From Saccharibacillus sp. CPCC 101409 (GTDB lineage Bacteria > Bacillota > Bacilli > Paenibacillales > Paenibacillaceae), in assembly GCF_030518235.1 (NCBI RefSeq), contig NZ_JAULSA010000001.1, positions 496,001-560,000 of the forward strand: 64,000 nucleotides of DNA. The letters run 5' to 3'. Below are positions 7,087 to 15,481 of this stretch, in pieces. A program made the translations under genes and the position numbers. Below the pieces are notes generated by a model. It had not been told where the DNA came from. It made no database searches and was given only the letters and a program-made list of their open reading frames with translations. Within the stretch, counting starts at the first letter, position 1. Every line of letters begins with the position of its first letter.

Positions 7087-9084
7087 ATGGCAAATCCAGC
7101 AGATTTTGCAGCTAGTTCTGGTGAACTTAAAGCTACTATACGCTACTTTGAACAGATCCAACGTGCTTCTGATCGGTTTGGACAAACAAGATATCAAAAT
7201 TTGACAAAACTGAATAGCGAGTTAAAGTTTACTTCTCGTTATTTCGATCAAGTCTACAAAGCAGCTCGCAGGCTGCAAAGTGTTAATTACGATGTAGGCA
7301 TCCAAAATTTAAAGCGGCAAGTGATTGCTACTTCCAAAGAGTTTTCTTCCCTTTACCTTGTAACTTCAAGATTAAGCCGATTGCAGATTGGTATTCAAAT
7401 CGGACTGACTGACAATCTTACAAGCAAATTGGATAGCATTACAGAAAAAATCAAACAATTCAATAATCTTACTTTAAGCGCAGCGGGAACTGTGAAAGTG
7501 CAAATGGGAGAAAAACAGGTATCCGATTCAGAAGAAAATCCTGGTTTGAACAAGAATTTGTCAGCACTGGCCACTGTTGTTGAAGCAAATACACAAGCTA
7601 TCCGAAGCAATACCGCTCAAATTTTGATGTCTCAACCATCATCTGCTGCTGAATCAACTGCTGAAAGTGAAGAGCCGAAAAGTATAGGAAGTAAGATCAT
7701 GGGAGTTTTGGGCGGTCTGTATACCATTTTAGCTCTGGTAGACTTTTCTTATCGTGGATCTGCGAAAATGCGTCAAATGAACCAGCAGAAAAAGTTCTAC
7801 CCTGATGCAAATGCAGGTGGAGGAAAAAAAGGTGGAGGAACTTCAAACAAGACGTCAAGCAATGGCGGATTAAACAGACCGAATCGCGGAAGGTCCGGTT
7901 CTGTCAAACTTCAAACTCCCGAAAAGGTTTCGCCTAAAGCACCGCCTGCTCCTAAACCTTTTTCTGACAAGCTTAAAACTTATAATGATCGTCACGGACC
8001 GATTAAAACAGGTGACCCTAAAGTGCCTTCTGCTCCTAAACCTTTTTCCAACAAACTCGAATCTTACAACGCTCGTTATGGACCGATCAAAACAGGAGAA
8101 CCAAAGACAAGCGGAAATGTTCCTTTGAAAGCGGACAAGAAAATTGGCTCTAAAGCCATGAATAACCCGTTCAAAACGGTTACGAATGCTGAAAAAAGCA
8201 TTACCGATAACCTTCCTAAAAAGTCTTTCATGAGTTCCATAGGAGAAAAGTTCAAAGCATTTAAAAATACCGAAAAAAACTTTGTTGAAAAAATACCTGG
8301 ACAAAAACTCCTGAAAACAGGAGGTAAATTTTTGGGTAAGGCGTTCGTTCCACTTGCTGTTGCATCTGGAGTGGCTTCCATATTTCAAGCGCCAAAAGAA
8401 GAACGAGGCAAAGCTATCGGATCTGTTGTCGGAACTGCAGCCGGAGCTTTTTTCGGCGGCCCAGCCGGAGCTATGGTAGGAAGTTATTTGGGTGGGAAAG
8501 CAGGGGAATTAATACAACAAACAAAAGTATTCGAAAAAGGCGGAAAAGCTATTAGTGATGGAGTAAATTGGGTCGGAAAAAGATTCAAAAGCTTTTTTGG
8601 AAAAAAATCCGTAGAAGAATCTACAGCACCTTCTACTGTTGCAATGGCTCCGTCGCTATCCAGCACTACAAGCCCTGCAATAACTCAACCTAAATATCCG
8701 CAAATGCAGGCGGCAACAGTTGGTGCGGCTATGGCTTCGAGCGGTTTGAATACGTCTGCTGTGTATCAAGCGAATTTGGCTTCGAAAATTGCCGTTCCCG
8801 GCAACAACGGCACCAAAGCAGGAACGGAAGCTGTCCAACTCAGCGAGACCCAACTCGGCGCCATCTCCGGCATGCTCAAAGACTTCAAAACCGAGGTCAC
8901 CAATCAGGTCTCCATCACCATCCCGCAGGGAGCGGTGCAGCTCGATATCCACGAAGAGATCGACTATGCCGAGATCGAAGGCAAGATTGGGGCCGCGATT
9001 GTCGCGAAGGTGCGGCAGGCGTTCAATAACTACAAGCCGAGCGGCGGAGGTTCCGGCGGGCCGGCACAGGCGATGGCTACGTAA
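7087..9084 (+). CDS. xkdO: Tail tape measure protein (XkdO-like)
   Basis: The 665-residue protein starts after ATAAGGAGGTGATCCT. Residues 1-190 are helical and probably coiled-coil. A hydrophobic segment follows near 205-225. Residues about 280-335 hold two copies of a Pro-rich repeat (PKPFS, YGPIKTG). A Gly/Ala-rich hydrophobic stretch lies near 440-480, and the end is GC-rich. It sets the tail length and is about half as long as PBSX XkdO, so the tail should be short. Nucleotides 7087 to about 8790 are AT-rich while the last 100 codons match the chromosome, a sign of recombination. Confidence 0.88.
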   Translation: MANPADFAASSGELKATIRYFEQIQRASDRFGQTRYQNLTKLNSELKFTSRYFDQVYKAARRLQSVNYDVGIQNLKRQVIATSKEFSSLYLVTSRLSRLQIGIQIGLTDNLTSKLDSITEKIKQFNNLTLSAAGTVKVQMGEKQVSDSEENPGLNKNLSALATVVEANTQAIRSNTAQILMSQPSSAAESTAESEEPKSIGSKIMGVLGGLYTILALVDFSYRGSAKMRQMNQQKKFYPDANAGGGKKGGGTSNKTSSNGGLNRPNRGRSGSVKLQTPEKVSPKAPPAPKPFSDKLKTYNDRHGPIKTGDPKVPSAPKPFSNKLESYNARYGPIKTGEPKTSGNVPLKADKKIGSKAMNNPFKTVTNAEKSITDNLPKKSFMSSIGEKFKAFKNTEKNFVEKIPGQKLLKTGGKFLGKAFVPLAVASGVASIFQAPKEERGKAIGSVVGTAAGAFFGGPAGAMVGSYLGGKAGELIQQTKVFEKGGKAISDGVNWVGKRFKSFFGKKSVEESTAPSTVAMAPSLSSTTSPAITQPKYPQMQAATVGAAMASSGLNTSAVYQANLASKIAVPGNNGTKAGTEAVQLSETQLGAISGMLKDFKTEVTNQVSITIPQGAVQLDIHEEIDYAEIEGKIGAAIVAKVRQAFNNYKPSGGGSGGPAQAMAT

Positions 9085-9135
9085 ACGGCATCAGGTGCTC
9101 GCTTCCAAGGCCGCAGGCCGGAAAGGAGGAAAGCC

Positions 9136-9768
9136 GTGGACATTTATCTGTTCTACGGAAAGAAAAAAAGTTTTCGTTTTCCCGTCAACCCGGAAGAAAT
9201 TCATTTTTCGCGTTCCAAGGGCTACGAGACGGTCAATATGCTTCAGCACGGAGAGTTCGATTTTGCGCAGGGAGACAAGATCAAGGAGATCACGTTTTCT
9301 TCCTTTTTCCCGAAAGAATACGATCCTTCTTACTGCCGGTTCCGCAAAATTCCCGATCCGATGGCGGCGGTGAATGTGCTGAACCGGTTTCTCGTATCCG
9401 CCGAACCGATCCGGCTCGTCATCTCGCATACCGGCATCAACGTTCCGGTGTACCTGATCACGTACAACAGCTCGTTTCGCGGAGGAGAGCCGGGCGATAT
9501 CTACTTCGAACTGACGTTCCGTACCTGGCGGGACGCGAAGCTGCAAGCGAAAAGCAGCGCGGGCGGCAAAGCAGGCAAAACGAGGACCGATCTGAAAACG
9601 ACGAGCAAAACGTATGTGGTAAAAAGCGGTGATTCCCTGTCGAAGATTGCCAAGTTGGAACTGGGTTCCAGCGCCAAATGGAACGATATCTACTCGCTCA
9701 ACAAAAGCGTAATCGGCGGCAATCCGAACTCGATCAAACCGGGACAAAAGCTGGTGATGCCGTCATGA
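9136..9768 (+). CDS. xkdP: LysM-containing baseplate/hub protein (XkdP-like)
   Basis: This 210-residue protein starts with GTG or the in-frame codon after AAGGAGGAAAGCC. Residues 1-140 are the XkdP/YqbP core (MDIYLFYGKKKSFRFPVNPEE). Residues about 157-210 are one LysM domain (TYVVKSGDSLSKIA to GQKLVMPS), which binds peptidoglycan. It is equivalent to the LysM hub-associated proteins of contractile tails. Its stop overlaps the start of xkdQ in ATGA, implying coupled translation. Confidence 0.92.
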   Translation: MDIYLFYGKKKSFRFPVNPEEIHFSRSKGYETVNMLQHGEFDFAQGDKIKEITFSSFFPKEYDPSYCRFRKIPDPMAAVNVLNRFLVSAEPIRLVISHTGINVPVYLITYNSSFRGGEPGDIYFELTFRTWRDAKLQAKSSAGGKAGKTRTDLKTTSKTYVVKSGDSLSKIAKLELGSSAKWNDIYSLNKSVIGGNPNSIKPGQKLVMPS

Positions 9769-10751
9769 GTTACAAAGTGATCGTGCAGGGCGGCACCGAT
9801 ATTACGCCGATGGTCGAAACGATCAGTATGCGCGATGCGCTGGATCAAATTGCTTATCAGGCGAGCATCCGTCTGGCGGTTTCTTCGACGCAGTCCGTGC
9901 CTGTACTGACGCCCGGGACAGATATTCGCGTGAGTGGTTTGCCTTTTGGCAAGAACGAGTGGGTCCCACTCTTGAATCCCGGCGTGATCTGGGAAGCGGA
10001 AAGTACCAACAGCGGTACCAAACGCATCTCGCTCACCGTTTACGACCGAATGATTTATTTGGAAAAATCCGAAGACGAATATCTGTTTCCCAAAGACCAG
10101 ACGGCGACCCAGCGTTTGCAAAAGTACGCCAAAGACTGGGGGATTCGCCTCGCGGACGATCCGACGGATACGAAAACGAAGCTGGGCAAAGCCGTGTACC
10201 GTTCGCAGACGATTTTCTCGATGCTGTTTGCGGATTTGAAAGAAACGTCAAAGTCGGGCGGCGAGATGTATCATCCGCGCATGACCAATCGCGGTCTGGA
10301 ACTGTTCAAGCTCGGCAGCAATACGAAGGTGCACGAGCTGGACCGGCTGATCGACGTCGCGCAGATGCGTACGCTGGAAGGAGCCGTCACGAAAGTCAAA
10401 GTGCTGGCCGACGCCGAATCTTCCAGCGGAAAAGAGGTCCCGTCCAAGATCCTGACCGTCGAGGAAAAAGGAACGAAAGAACTCGGCACGCTGCAAAAAG
10501 TCGTTTCCGACGATCAGGTCAAAAGTGCGAAAGCCGCAAAAAAGCTGGCGGAAAGTTACCTGACCGGCATTCAGGAGACGTTTACGGTGACGGCGCCCGA
10601 CATCAATACGATTCGGGCCGGCGACGCGGTGCGTCTTGGCGGGATGAAGCTGCTGGTCACATCGGCCAGTCACGATCTCGGCAATCCCGGCACAATGACG
10701 CTGGAGCTGGCGACCGAAGAGTCGGTCAAAAGGAGGTTTTATCTTGACTAA
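9765..10751 (+). CDS. xkdQ: Tail hub protein, XkdQ-like (gpD family)
   Basis: This protein has 328 residues from ATG 9765, overlapping the xkdP stop. It fits the XkdQ/YqbQ family: an N-terminal SYKVIVQGGTDITPMVETI barrel and a C-terminal NTIRAGDAVRLGGMKLLVTSASHDL segment typical of late-control/hub proteins. It forms the hub at the tube end to which spike and baseplate attach. It overlaps xkdR by 8 nt. Confidence 0.9.
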   Translation: MSYKVIVQGGTDITPMVETISMRDALDQIAYQASIRLAVSSTQSVPVLTPGTDIRVSGLPFGKNEWVPLLNPGVIWEAESTNSGTKRISLTVYDRMIYLEKSEDEYLFPKDQTATQRLQKYAKDWGIRLADDPTDTKTKLGKAVYRSQTIFSMLFADLKETSKSGGEMYHPRMTNRGLELFKLGSNTKVHELDRLIDVAQMRTLEGAVTKVKVLADAESSSGKEVPSKILTVEEKGTKELGTLQKVVSDDQVKSAKAAKKLAESYLTGIQETFTVTAPDINTIRAGDAVRLGGMKLLVTSASHDLGNPGTMTLELATEESVKRRFYLD

Positions 10752-11028
10752 AGATCCGTATGGACAATTTGCCGATATGATGAGCTCCGCAATGAAGGGG
10801 CATACCCGGCAGATGGCGAGCGGCCTGGGCGGCGTGCTGGGCACGGTAACGGCTTCGGGCGTCAAACTGGACGACTTCAAGCATGAGATTCAGGATTATC
10901 TGCTCGCCGAGCTGCCGGGAATGCCGGAAAGCGGCGGGTTCAAGCCCGGCGACCGAGTACTGGCGATCCGGGTCAACGGCGGCAGCGATATCGTCGTATT
11001 GTGCAAGGTGGTGGGCGCGGATGGCTAA
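10744..11028 (+). CDS. xkdR: XkdR-like baseplate protein (DUF2577)
   Basis: This 94-residue protein starts at TTG 10744, 7 nt behind AAAAGGAGG. The second half (KPGDRVLAIRVNGGSDIVVLCKV) is a small beta-barrel like the DUF2577 family of PBSX-type baseplates, probably the spike or hub-associated subunit. It overlaps xkdQ upstream and xkdS downstream. Confidence 0.85.
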   Translation: MTKDPYGQFADMMSSAMKGHTRQMASGLGGVLGTVTASGVKLDDFKHEIQDYLLAELPGMPESGGFKPGDRVLAIRVNGGSDIVVLCKVVGADG

Positions 11029-11479
11029 TTTGTTTCCCGAAACCGCGGACTTTTACTGGGGCGAAGAGAATGCTCCGGCAGAAAACGAATCGACGGCGCC
11101 CTCGTTCGGCCGAAGCTGGAAATTCGATTACAGCAAAGGCGAGTTTGTGACGACGCCCAGCGGCCGGATCGCGGCTGCGGATGCGCGAGAAGCCTGGGTG
11201 CAGTGGTGCGAAAAAGCGATCCGTACGCCGCGCTACCGGCATGTGATCTATTCGCGCGATTACGGCAGTGAGTTGGAAGAGCTGATCGGCAGCGGTTACG
11301 ACCACGCGATCGTCGAAAGCGAGATCGAGCGCATGGCCTCGGAAGCGCTGCTGGCCGACGAGCGTACGGGGAGCGTCGATCAGTTTTCTTTTGCCTGGGA
11401 CGGCGACGGATGCACGTTCACCTGCCGCGTAACGAGCGTTCAGGAAGACGTTGAATTTTTGGAAAGCGAGGTGAGCTGA
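11021..11479 (+). CDS. xkdS: XkdS-like baseplate wedge protein (DUF2634)
   Basis: This protein has 152 residues from ATG 11021, overlapping the xkdR stop by 8 nt. The segment IRTPRYRHVIYSRDYGSELEELIG is diagnostic of the gp25/XkdS wedge family. It links the baseplate to the first sheath ring in contractile tails. The next gene starts 1 nt after its stop. Confidence 0.9.
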   Translation: MANLFPETADFYWGEENAPAENESTAPSFGRSWKFDYSKGEFVTTPSGRIAAADAREAWVQWCEKAIRTPRYRHVIYSRDYGSELEELIGSGYDHAIVESEIERMASEALLADERTGSVDQFSFAWDGDGCTFTCRVTSVQEDVEFLESEVS

Positions 11480-11480
11480 A

Positions 11481-12620
11481 TTGGCTGAATTTCCTTATTA
11501 TCTGCAAGAACAAACGGAAGAAGCGATTATGCAGCGGATGCTGAACCGACTGCCTGCCGATCTGGACAAGTCGGAAGGATCGTTTCTGTGGGACGCGCAG
11601 GCGCCGGCCGCATTTATGCTGTCGGAAGCGGCGCTGTGGGCACAGGAACTGCTGCGCCGCGGATTTGCGAGTACGGTTGCCAGCACCGATGCAAACTTCC
11701 GCTCGGAAGAACTGGATCTGCGCGCGGCGGAGCACGGCGTAACGCGGCGCGCTGCGACTCCGGCCGAAGGGACGGTGGCGTTTACGGGCGAACCGGGGCG
11801 AACGGTTCCGGTCGGCACGACCGTCGCTTCGCCTTCGGACGAAAGTTCCGGCGAAGCGTCGAAAGAGTATGAAACGACCGCCGCCGTTACGTTGGACGAA
11901 AGCGGTAGAGCTTCCGCGCCGATTCGCGCAATCGCCGCCGGTAGCGCGGGCAATGTTCCGCCGGGTTCGATTGCGCTGCTGTCCGATCCGGTTACCGGAG
12001 TGACGGGCGTCATCAACGCGGCGTCGGTGGTCGGCGGCTCCGACATCGAATCCGACGCCTCGCTGCTCGAACGCTTCTACGCCAAAGTTCGCAATCAGGG
12101 GACGAGCGGCAACAAAGCGCAGTATATGCAGTGGGCCGGCGAGATTCCGGGCGTGGGCGCAAGCCGGGTGATTCCGCTCTGGACAGGGCCGGGCACCGTC
12201 GGGATCTATCTGCTGGACAACGACAAACGCGCCGCAAGCGGTTCGATCGTGACGGCGGTTCAAACGTATATCGACCCGACGCAGGACGGACAGGGCGAAG
12301 GCGCGGCTCCGGCCGGTCCGGTCGTCACCGTGATGCCGGCGGAAGAAGTGCCGATCGATATCGAAGTGACGCCGACGCTTGCCAGCGGCGCGTCCGCAGC
12401 AGACGTCAAAGCGCAGATCGAAGAGGGCGTAACCGCGTATCTCAAGCAGCTTGCTTTTCAAGATCCGCTTGTCCGGTATACGCGTATCGCGGCGATCCTG
12501 CTCGATATCCCGCCGCTGATCGACTACACGGATCTCACCGTGAACGGAACCGGCGACCGGAATCTGGAGATGGAAGAGCATCAGGTGGCGGTGTTGGGGA
12601 CGGTGACGGTGCATGAATGA
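11481..12620 (+). CDS. xkdT: Baseplate J-like protein (XkdT)
   Basis: This 379-residue protein starts at TTG after GAGGTGAGC. It has the baseplate J layout: an N-terminal helical part with DKSEGSFLWDAQAPAA, a central barrel (GTVAFTGEPGRTVPVGT), AGSAGNVPPG, and a C-terminal wedge (VTVMPAEEVPIDIEVTP). It trimerises into the baseplate wedges. Its stop overlaps the start of xkdU. Confidence 0.93.
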   Translation: MAEFPYYLQEQTEEAIMQRMLNRLPADLDKSEGSFLWDAQAPAAFMLSEAALWAQELLRRGFASTVASTDANFRSEELDLRAAEHGVTRRAATPAEGTVAFTGEPGRTVPVGTTVASPSDESSGEASKEYETTAAVTLDESGRASAPIRAIAAGSAGNVPPGSIALLSDPVTGVTGVINAASVVGGSDIESDASLLERFYAKVRNQGTSGNKAQYMQWAGEIPGVGASRVIPLWTGPGTVGIYLLDNDKRAASGSIVTAVQTYIDPTQDGQGEGAAPAGPVVTVMPAEEVPIDIEVTPTLASGASAADVKAQIEEGVTAYLKQLAFQDPLVRYTRIAAILLDIPPLIDYTDLTVNGTGDRNLEMEEHQVAVLGTVTVHE

Positions 12621-13206
12621 GAAATTGGGCCAGGGCCCAGTGGAAGCGCAGGATCTGCCGGTATCTCCGAAAGGGAACGAATTATTCTCTTACCTGCCCG
12701 GCTACTACGAGAATTCGCGCATTATGCGTTCGGACGCGGAAACCAAAGGTCGGGAGATGGATCTGCTCTATGCGGCGCTGAATGAAACGCTGGGCCAGTT
12801 CTTTGTGCGTACGGCGACCTGGGGACTGGAAGTGTGGGAACGCGAGCTCGGCATTACGGTCGATCCGGCGAAGCCGGTCGAGCAGCGGCGCTCCGTCGTG
12901 GAGTCGAAGCTGCGTGGGGGCGGGAAGTTCTCGGGGAGTCTCGTCAGAAATGTGGCGGTAGCTTATGAACGCGGAGCGGTAGAAGTGACGTTTCAACCAG
13001 AGGAATACGGATTTACGATCACATTTATCGATACAATTGGCCTACCGCCGAATCTTGATGATCTGAAAGCGGCGATCGAAGCGGTTAAACCAGCGCATTT
13101 GGACGTACATTACCAGTTAAGGTATTTGAGAATTAGTGAGATTCATAATGTCCTGACCATCACGCAAATGAATCAAATCCCTTTGACGAAAATTTCCTTT
13201 AACTGA
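12613..13206 (+). CDS. xkdU: XkdU-like baseplate protein (DUF2313)
   Basis: This protein has 197 residues and overlaps xkdT by 8 nt. The LPGYYENSRIMRSDAETKGREMDLLYAAL region and GLEVWERELGI are typical of the YmfQ/XkdU family, which joins the baseplate to the fibre. From about nt 12940 onward codon use becomes AT-rich, so the C-terminal third belongs to the exchanged fibre module. Confidence 0.9.
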   Translation: MNEKLGQGPVEAQDLPVSPKGNELFSYLPGYYENSRIMRSDAETKGREMDLLYAALNETLGQFFVRTATWGLEVWERELGITVDPAKPVEQRRSVVESKLRGGGKFSGSLVRNVAVAYERGAVEVTFQPEEYGFTITFIDTIGLPPNLDDLKAAIEAVKPAHLDVHYQLRYLRISEIHNVLTITQMNQIPLTKISFN

Positions 13207-13220
13207 TAGGAGGATAATCC

Positions 13221-14828
13221 ATGAGTAGCGAAACAAAGAATTTGAAGCTTTTTAAAACTGATTCTGAAGTGGACAAAGATAAGATGTTCAATATTGACAC
13301 GATGTTAAATGAGAACTGGGATAAGGTTGACGGGGCGATCGGCCAAATTCGAACTGATCTGGAAAACATCGATCCTACACTGCCAGATGCGAGCACGACA
13401 CAAAAAGGTATTGTACAGCTTGACGATACAACTAATGGAACGAGTAAAAGTAAAGCGGCGACAGCAGACGCGGTACGGCAGGTTCGTGAATTGGCCGATA
13501 CAAAGATGGATGCGGCGCGTCCATCAAATCTGCTTCCAAATAGCTCGGGGCTGCTTGGGCTGGCAGGTTGGAGAACTTCTGATATAGGTTGGAGTGGTTC
13601 AAAATCTGCTGGCGACGGAACTGCAGAGTTCGCCTATTCGGCAGCAGCAGGCGGTATATATCGAATTTTAGAGTCCAATCCAATAGTTGTTTTTTCAAAT
13701 ACAGTCTATAATGCGTCCGTTGCATTTTACCTGGAACAAGCTCAACCCAATGATGCTTCTTATATCGAGGTTATTCGTGTTGATACAGGGGCTATTTTGG
13801 GTTCTGTAGGAGCACGCTCAGGAGACAATTGGACGCGGCGAGGATTTGATTTCACTGTGCCGGCTAGTGTAACTTCAATCCGCTTCCGACTCGTTATTGC
13901 TGTAAATGCTACGGCTTCTTACAAAGGATTCCGTCAAGCGCAGCTCACTATTTATGGAGGAATGAAAGTTTGGAACGACGATTCTGATATTTACGCACAC
14001 GTTACAGATTCTGCAGCTCACATCCATTGGGGTGGAAATTCGACTGGAGACGGAACAAATAATACGGGCGCATCCTATATTGTCAGTGCGCCGCTTGCTC
14101 CGGTATCAGGCGATTTGCCAGAGGGTTTCACAATATCGTTTATTCCCAATGTTGTAAACGGCGGAGGTGATCCGCTGTTGCGGGTCAATAACTGCACAAC
14201 TTACGCATTACGAAGAAATGCGACTACGCAATTCGCATTTCAAGCCTTAAAATCTGGAACGGTTTATACATTCGTCAAGGTGGGCAACTATTTTTTAGCA
14301 CGTAGCGCCCCGCCGGTAGGTAATGCGACGGCGGCGCAGGTATTGCAAGGCGTGAAATTTAGTTCGGAGGCTGTTCCAGACGGCGGAACGGGCGGTCTTA
14401 CCCTCGTTAAAGGTGCTCTAACCCATTCTTCTGTGCGAAAAGAGAGCGGTGCGTATCTTCCATTTTCTGTTCTGCCGGCCGGATTGAGTCGTTTTATTAT
14501 TTTCACCGCTAATAATACAATCAATTTTTATGCTACAGCAAGCTCAACTCGCTATAATGCGATTTATATAAAAAATGGTAATAGTTACTTTGATATTGGA
14601 CTTGATCTTAGCGGATACATCCAAGTCAGCTTTTTCGAAATAGACTTGATGTCCTTGAGCGCAAAATTAGGTTATACCATTTCTCCCAGCGCCTCCGCAA
14701 TTGCGAACTATGATCTGCGAAATTTGGATTTAAGTAAAACTTTGGAATTTGGATTTCATAATTTTTTTGGAAGTAATGGCGACATTGGAGACACACGGAA
14801 TTTCAATGCGAAAATGGTATACAGTTAA
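13221..14828 (+). CDS. Tail fibre, probable receptor-binding protein (XkdV position)
   Basis: This 535-residue protein follows TAGGAGGATAATCC. Residues 1-105 contain an anchoring region and one tail-fibre repeat (KGIVQLDDTTNGTSKSKAAT, then ADAVRQV). The rest is a large beta-rich region with Gly/Ser/Thr/Asn-rich segments (LLPNSSGLLGLAGW, HIHWGGNSTGDGTNN) as in carbohydrate-binding fibre tips. The gene is AT-rich compared with the rest of the operon. It should decide which strains are killed. The target cannot be read from sequence. Confidence 0.85.
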   Translation: MSSETKNLKLFKTDSEVDKDKMFNIDTMLNENWDKVDGAIGQIRTDLENIDPTLPDASTTQKGIVQLDDTTNGTSKSKAATADAVRQVRELADTKMDAARPSNLLPNSSGLLGLAGWRTSDIGWSGSKSAGDGTAEFAYSAAAGGIYRILESNPIVVFSNTVYNASVAFYLEQAQPNDASYIEVIRVDTGAILGSVGARSGDNWTRRGFDFTVPASVTSIRFRLVIAVNATASYKGFRQAQLTIYGGMKVWNDDSDIYAHVTDSAAHIHWGGNSTGDGTNNTGASYIVSAPLAPVSGDLPEGFTISFIPNVVNGGGDPLLRVNNCTTYALRRNATTQFAFQALKSGTVYTFVKVGNYFLARSAPPVGNATAAQVLQGVKFSSEAVPDGGTGGLTLVKGALTHSSVRKESGAYLPFSVLPAGLSRFIIFTANNTINFYATASSTRYNAIYIKNGNSYFDIGLDLSGYIQVSFFEIDLMSLSAKLGYTISPSASAIANYDLRNLDLSKTLEFGFHNFFGSNGDIGDTRNFNAKMVYS

Positions 14829-14840
14829 AGGGGGAACAAA

Positions 14841-15184
14841 ATGAGCCGAAAACTTGTTTCTTGGTATGAGAGGAACGGGACTGCGGCCAGAATTGGGCAA
14901 ATTATAAATCCCTGGCTGATATCGAAATCTACAGTCCAGATGGTCTTTACTTGGATGATTCCGAAATGCCGGAACCCGAAGAACGAGAAGGCTACTACTG
15001 GATTCGTATGATTCTGCTTGAAGGAGAAGCTGCGTCGAAAATTTATTACACATACGAACCAATCCAGCCACAGCCGCCGTCCGAAATCGATCTGCTGCGC
15101 GAGAAAGTCGAAACCCTCGAAGCCGCGGATCTCGACAACAAGGAAATGATTTACGGCCTTGCTGCGTTACTGATGGGCGAATAA
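14841..15184 (+). pseudogene. xkdW: XkdW-like gene with a probable frameshift
   Basis: ATG 14841 has an ideal ribosome site (AAAGGGGGAACAAA), but its frame leaves the family after about 10 residues (MSRKLVSWYE). The rest of a plausible XkdW-like protein, including IEIYSPDGLY and EIDLLREKVETLEAADLDNKE, runs in the frame that stops at 15184. Adding one base near 14868-14880 would join the two. The downstream frame alone has only a TTG (14951) with no ribosome site. A real one-base loss, a sequencing error or recoding are possible; no slippery site is seen. Confidence 0.65.
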
Positions 15185-15257
15185 CATGAGCGCCCGAATC
15201 CAAGCCGCCGTATTCCGATTCGGAATTTGGCTTGCTATGCAGGTAGGTGAAACGCTC

Positions 15258-15398
15258 ATGACTGAAAAACTGAAACGCCAACTCGCTGTCAGTGCAGTGC
15301 TGCTGATCGCCACCGGCCGCCTGCAACTGGAAGACGTACTGCCGTCGATCCGGTCGATCGTCGATGAAATCCTGGCCGAAACGCCGGCCGCACAGTAA
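15258..15398 (+). CDS. Small tail-operon protein (XkdX position, CD1375-like)
   Basis: This protein has 46 residues from ATG 15258 after AGGTAGGTGA. An earlier in-frame ATG (15186) lacks a ribosome site, and the stretch between folds into a hairpin (CAAGCC/GGCTTG around ATTCCGA/TCGGAAT). The core LAVSAVLLIATGRLQLEDV followed by PSIRSIVDEIL resembles the short CD1375/XkdX-like proteins found after tail fibre genes. Function is unknown. Confidence 0.6.
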   Translation: MTEKLKRQLAVSAVLLIATGRLQLEDVLPSIRSIVDEILAETPAAQ

Positions 15399-15461
15399 AC
15401 CGCATCCATCTGGATCGCGGTTATTTTTATGCCCTCGGGACTCCCGGGGGCTCTTATTTTT
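15398..15461 (+). terminator. Two tandem hairpins between tail and lysis genes
   Basis: Hairpin 1 (15398-15422, AACCGCATCC/GGATCGCGGTT) is followed by TTATTTTTAT. Hairpin 2 (15431-15451, GCCCTCGGG/CCCGGGGGC) is followed by TCTTATTTTT. Both look like rho-independent terminators and separate the tail genes from holin and amidase. Confidence 0.8.
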
Positions 15462-15481
15462 AAGGACGGGAGATAGAGAGG

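Noticed and set aside
15186-15257. N-terminal extension of the small XkdX-position protein
   Set aside because: ATG 15186 has no ribosome site and the stretch forms a hairpin, while ATG 15258 has AGGTAGGTGA.
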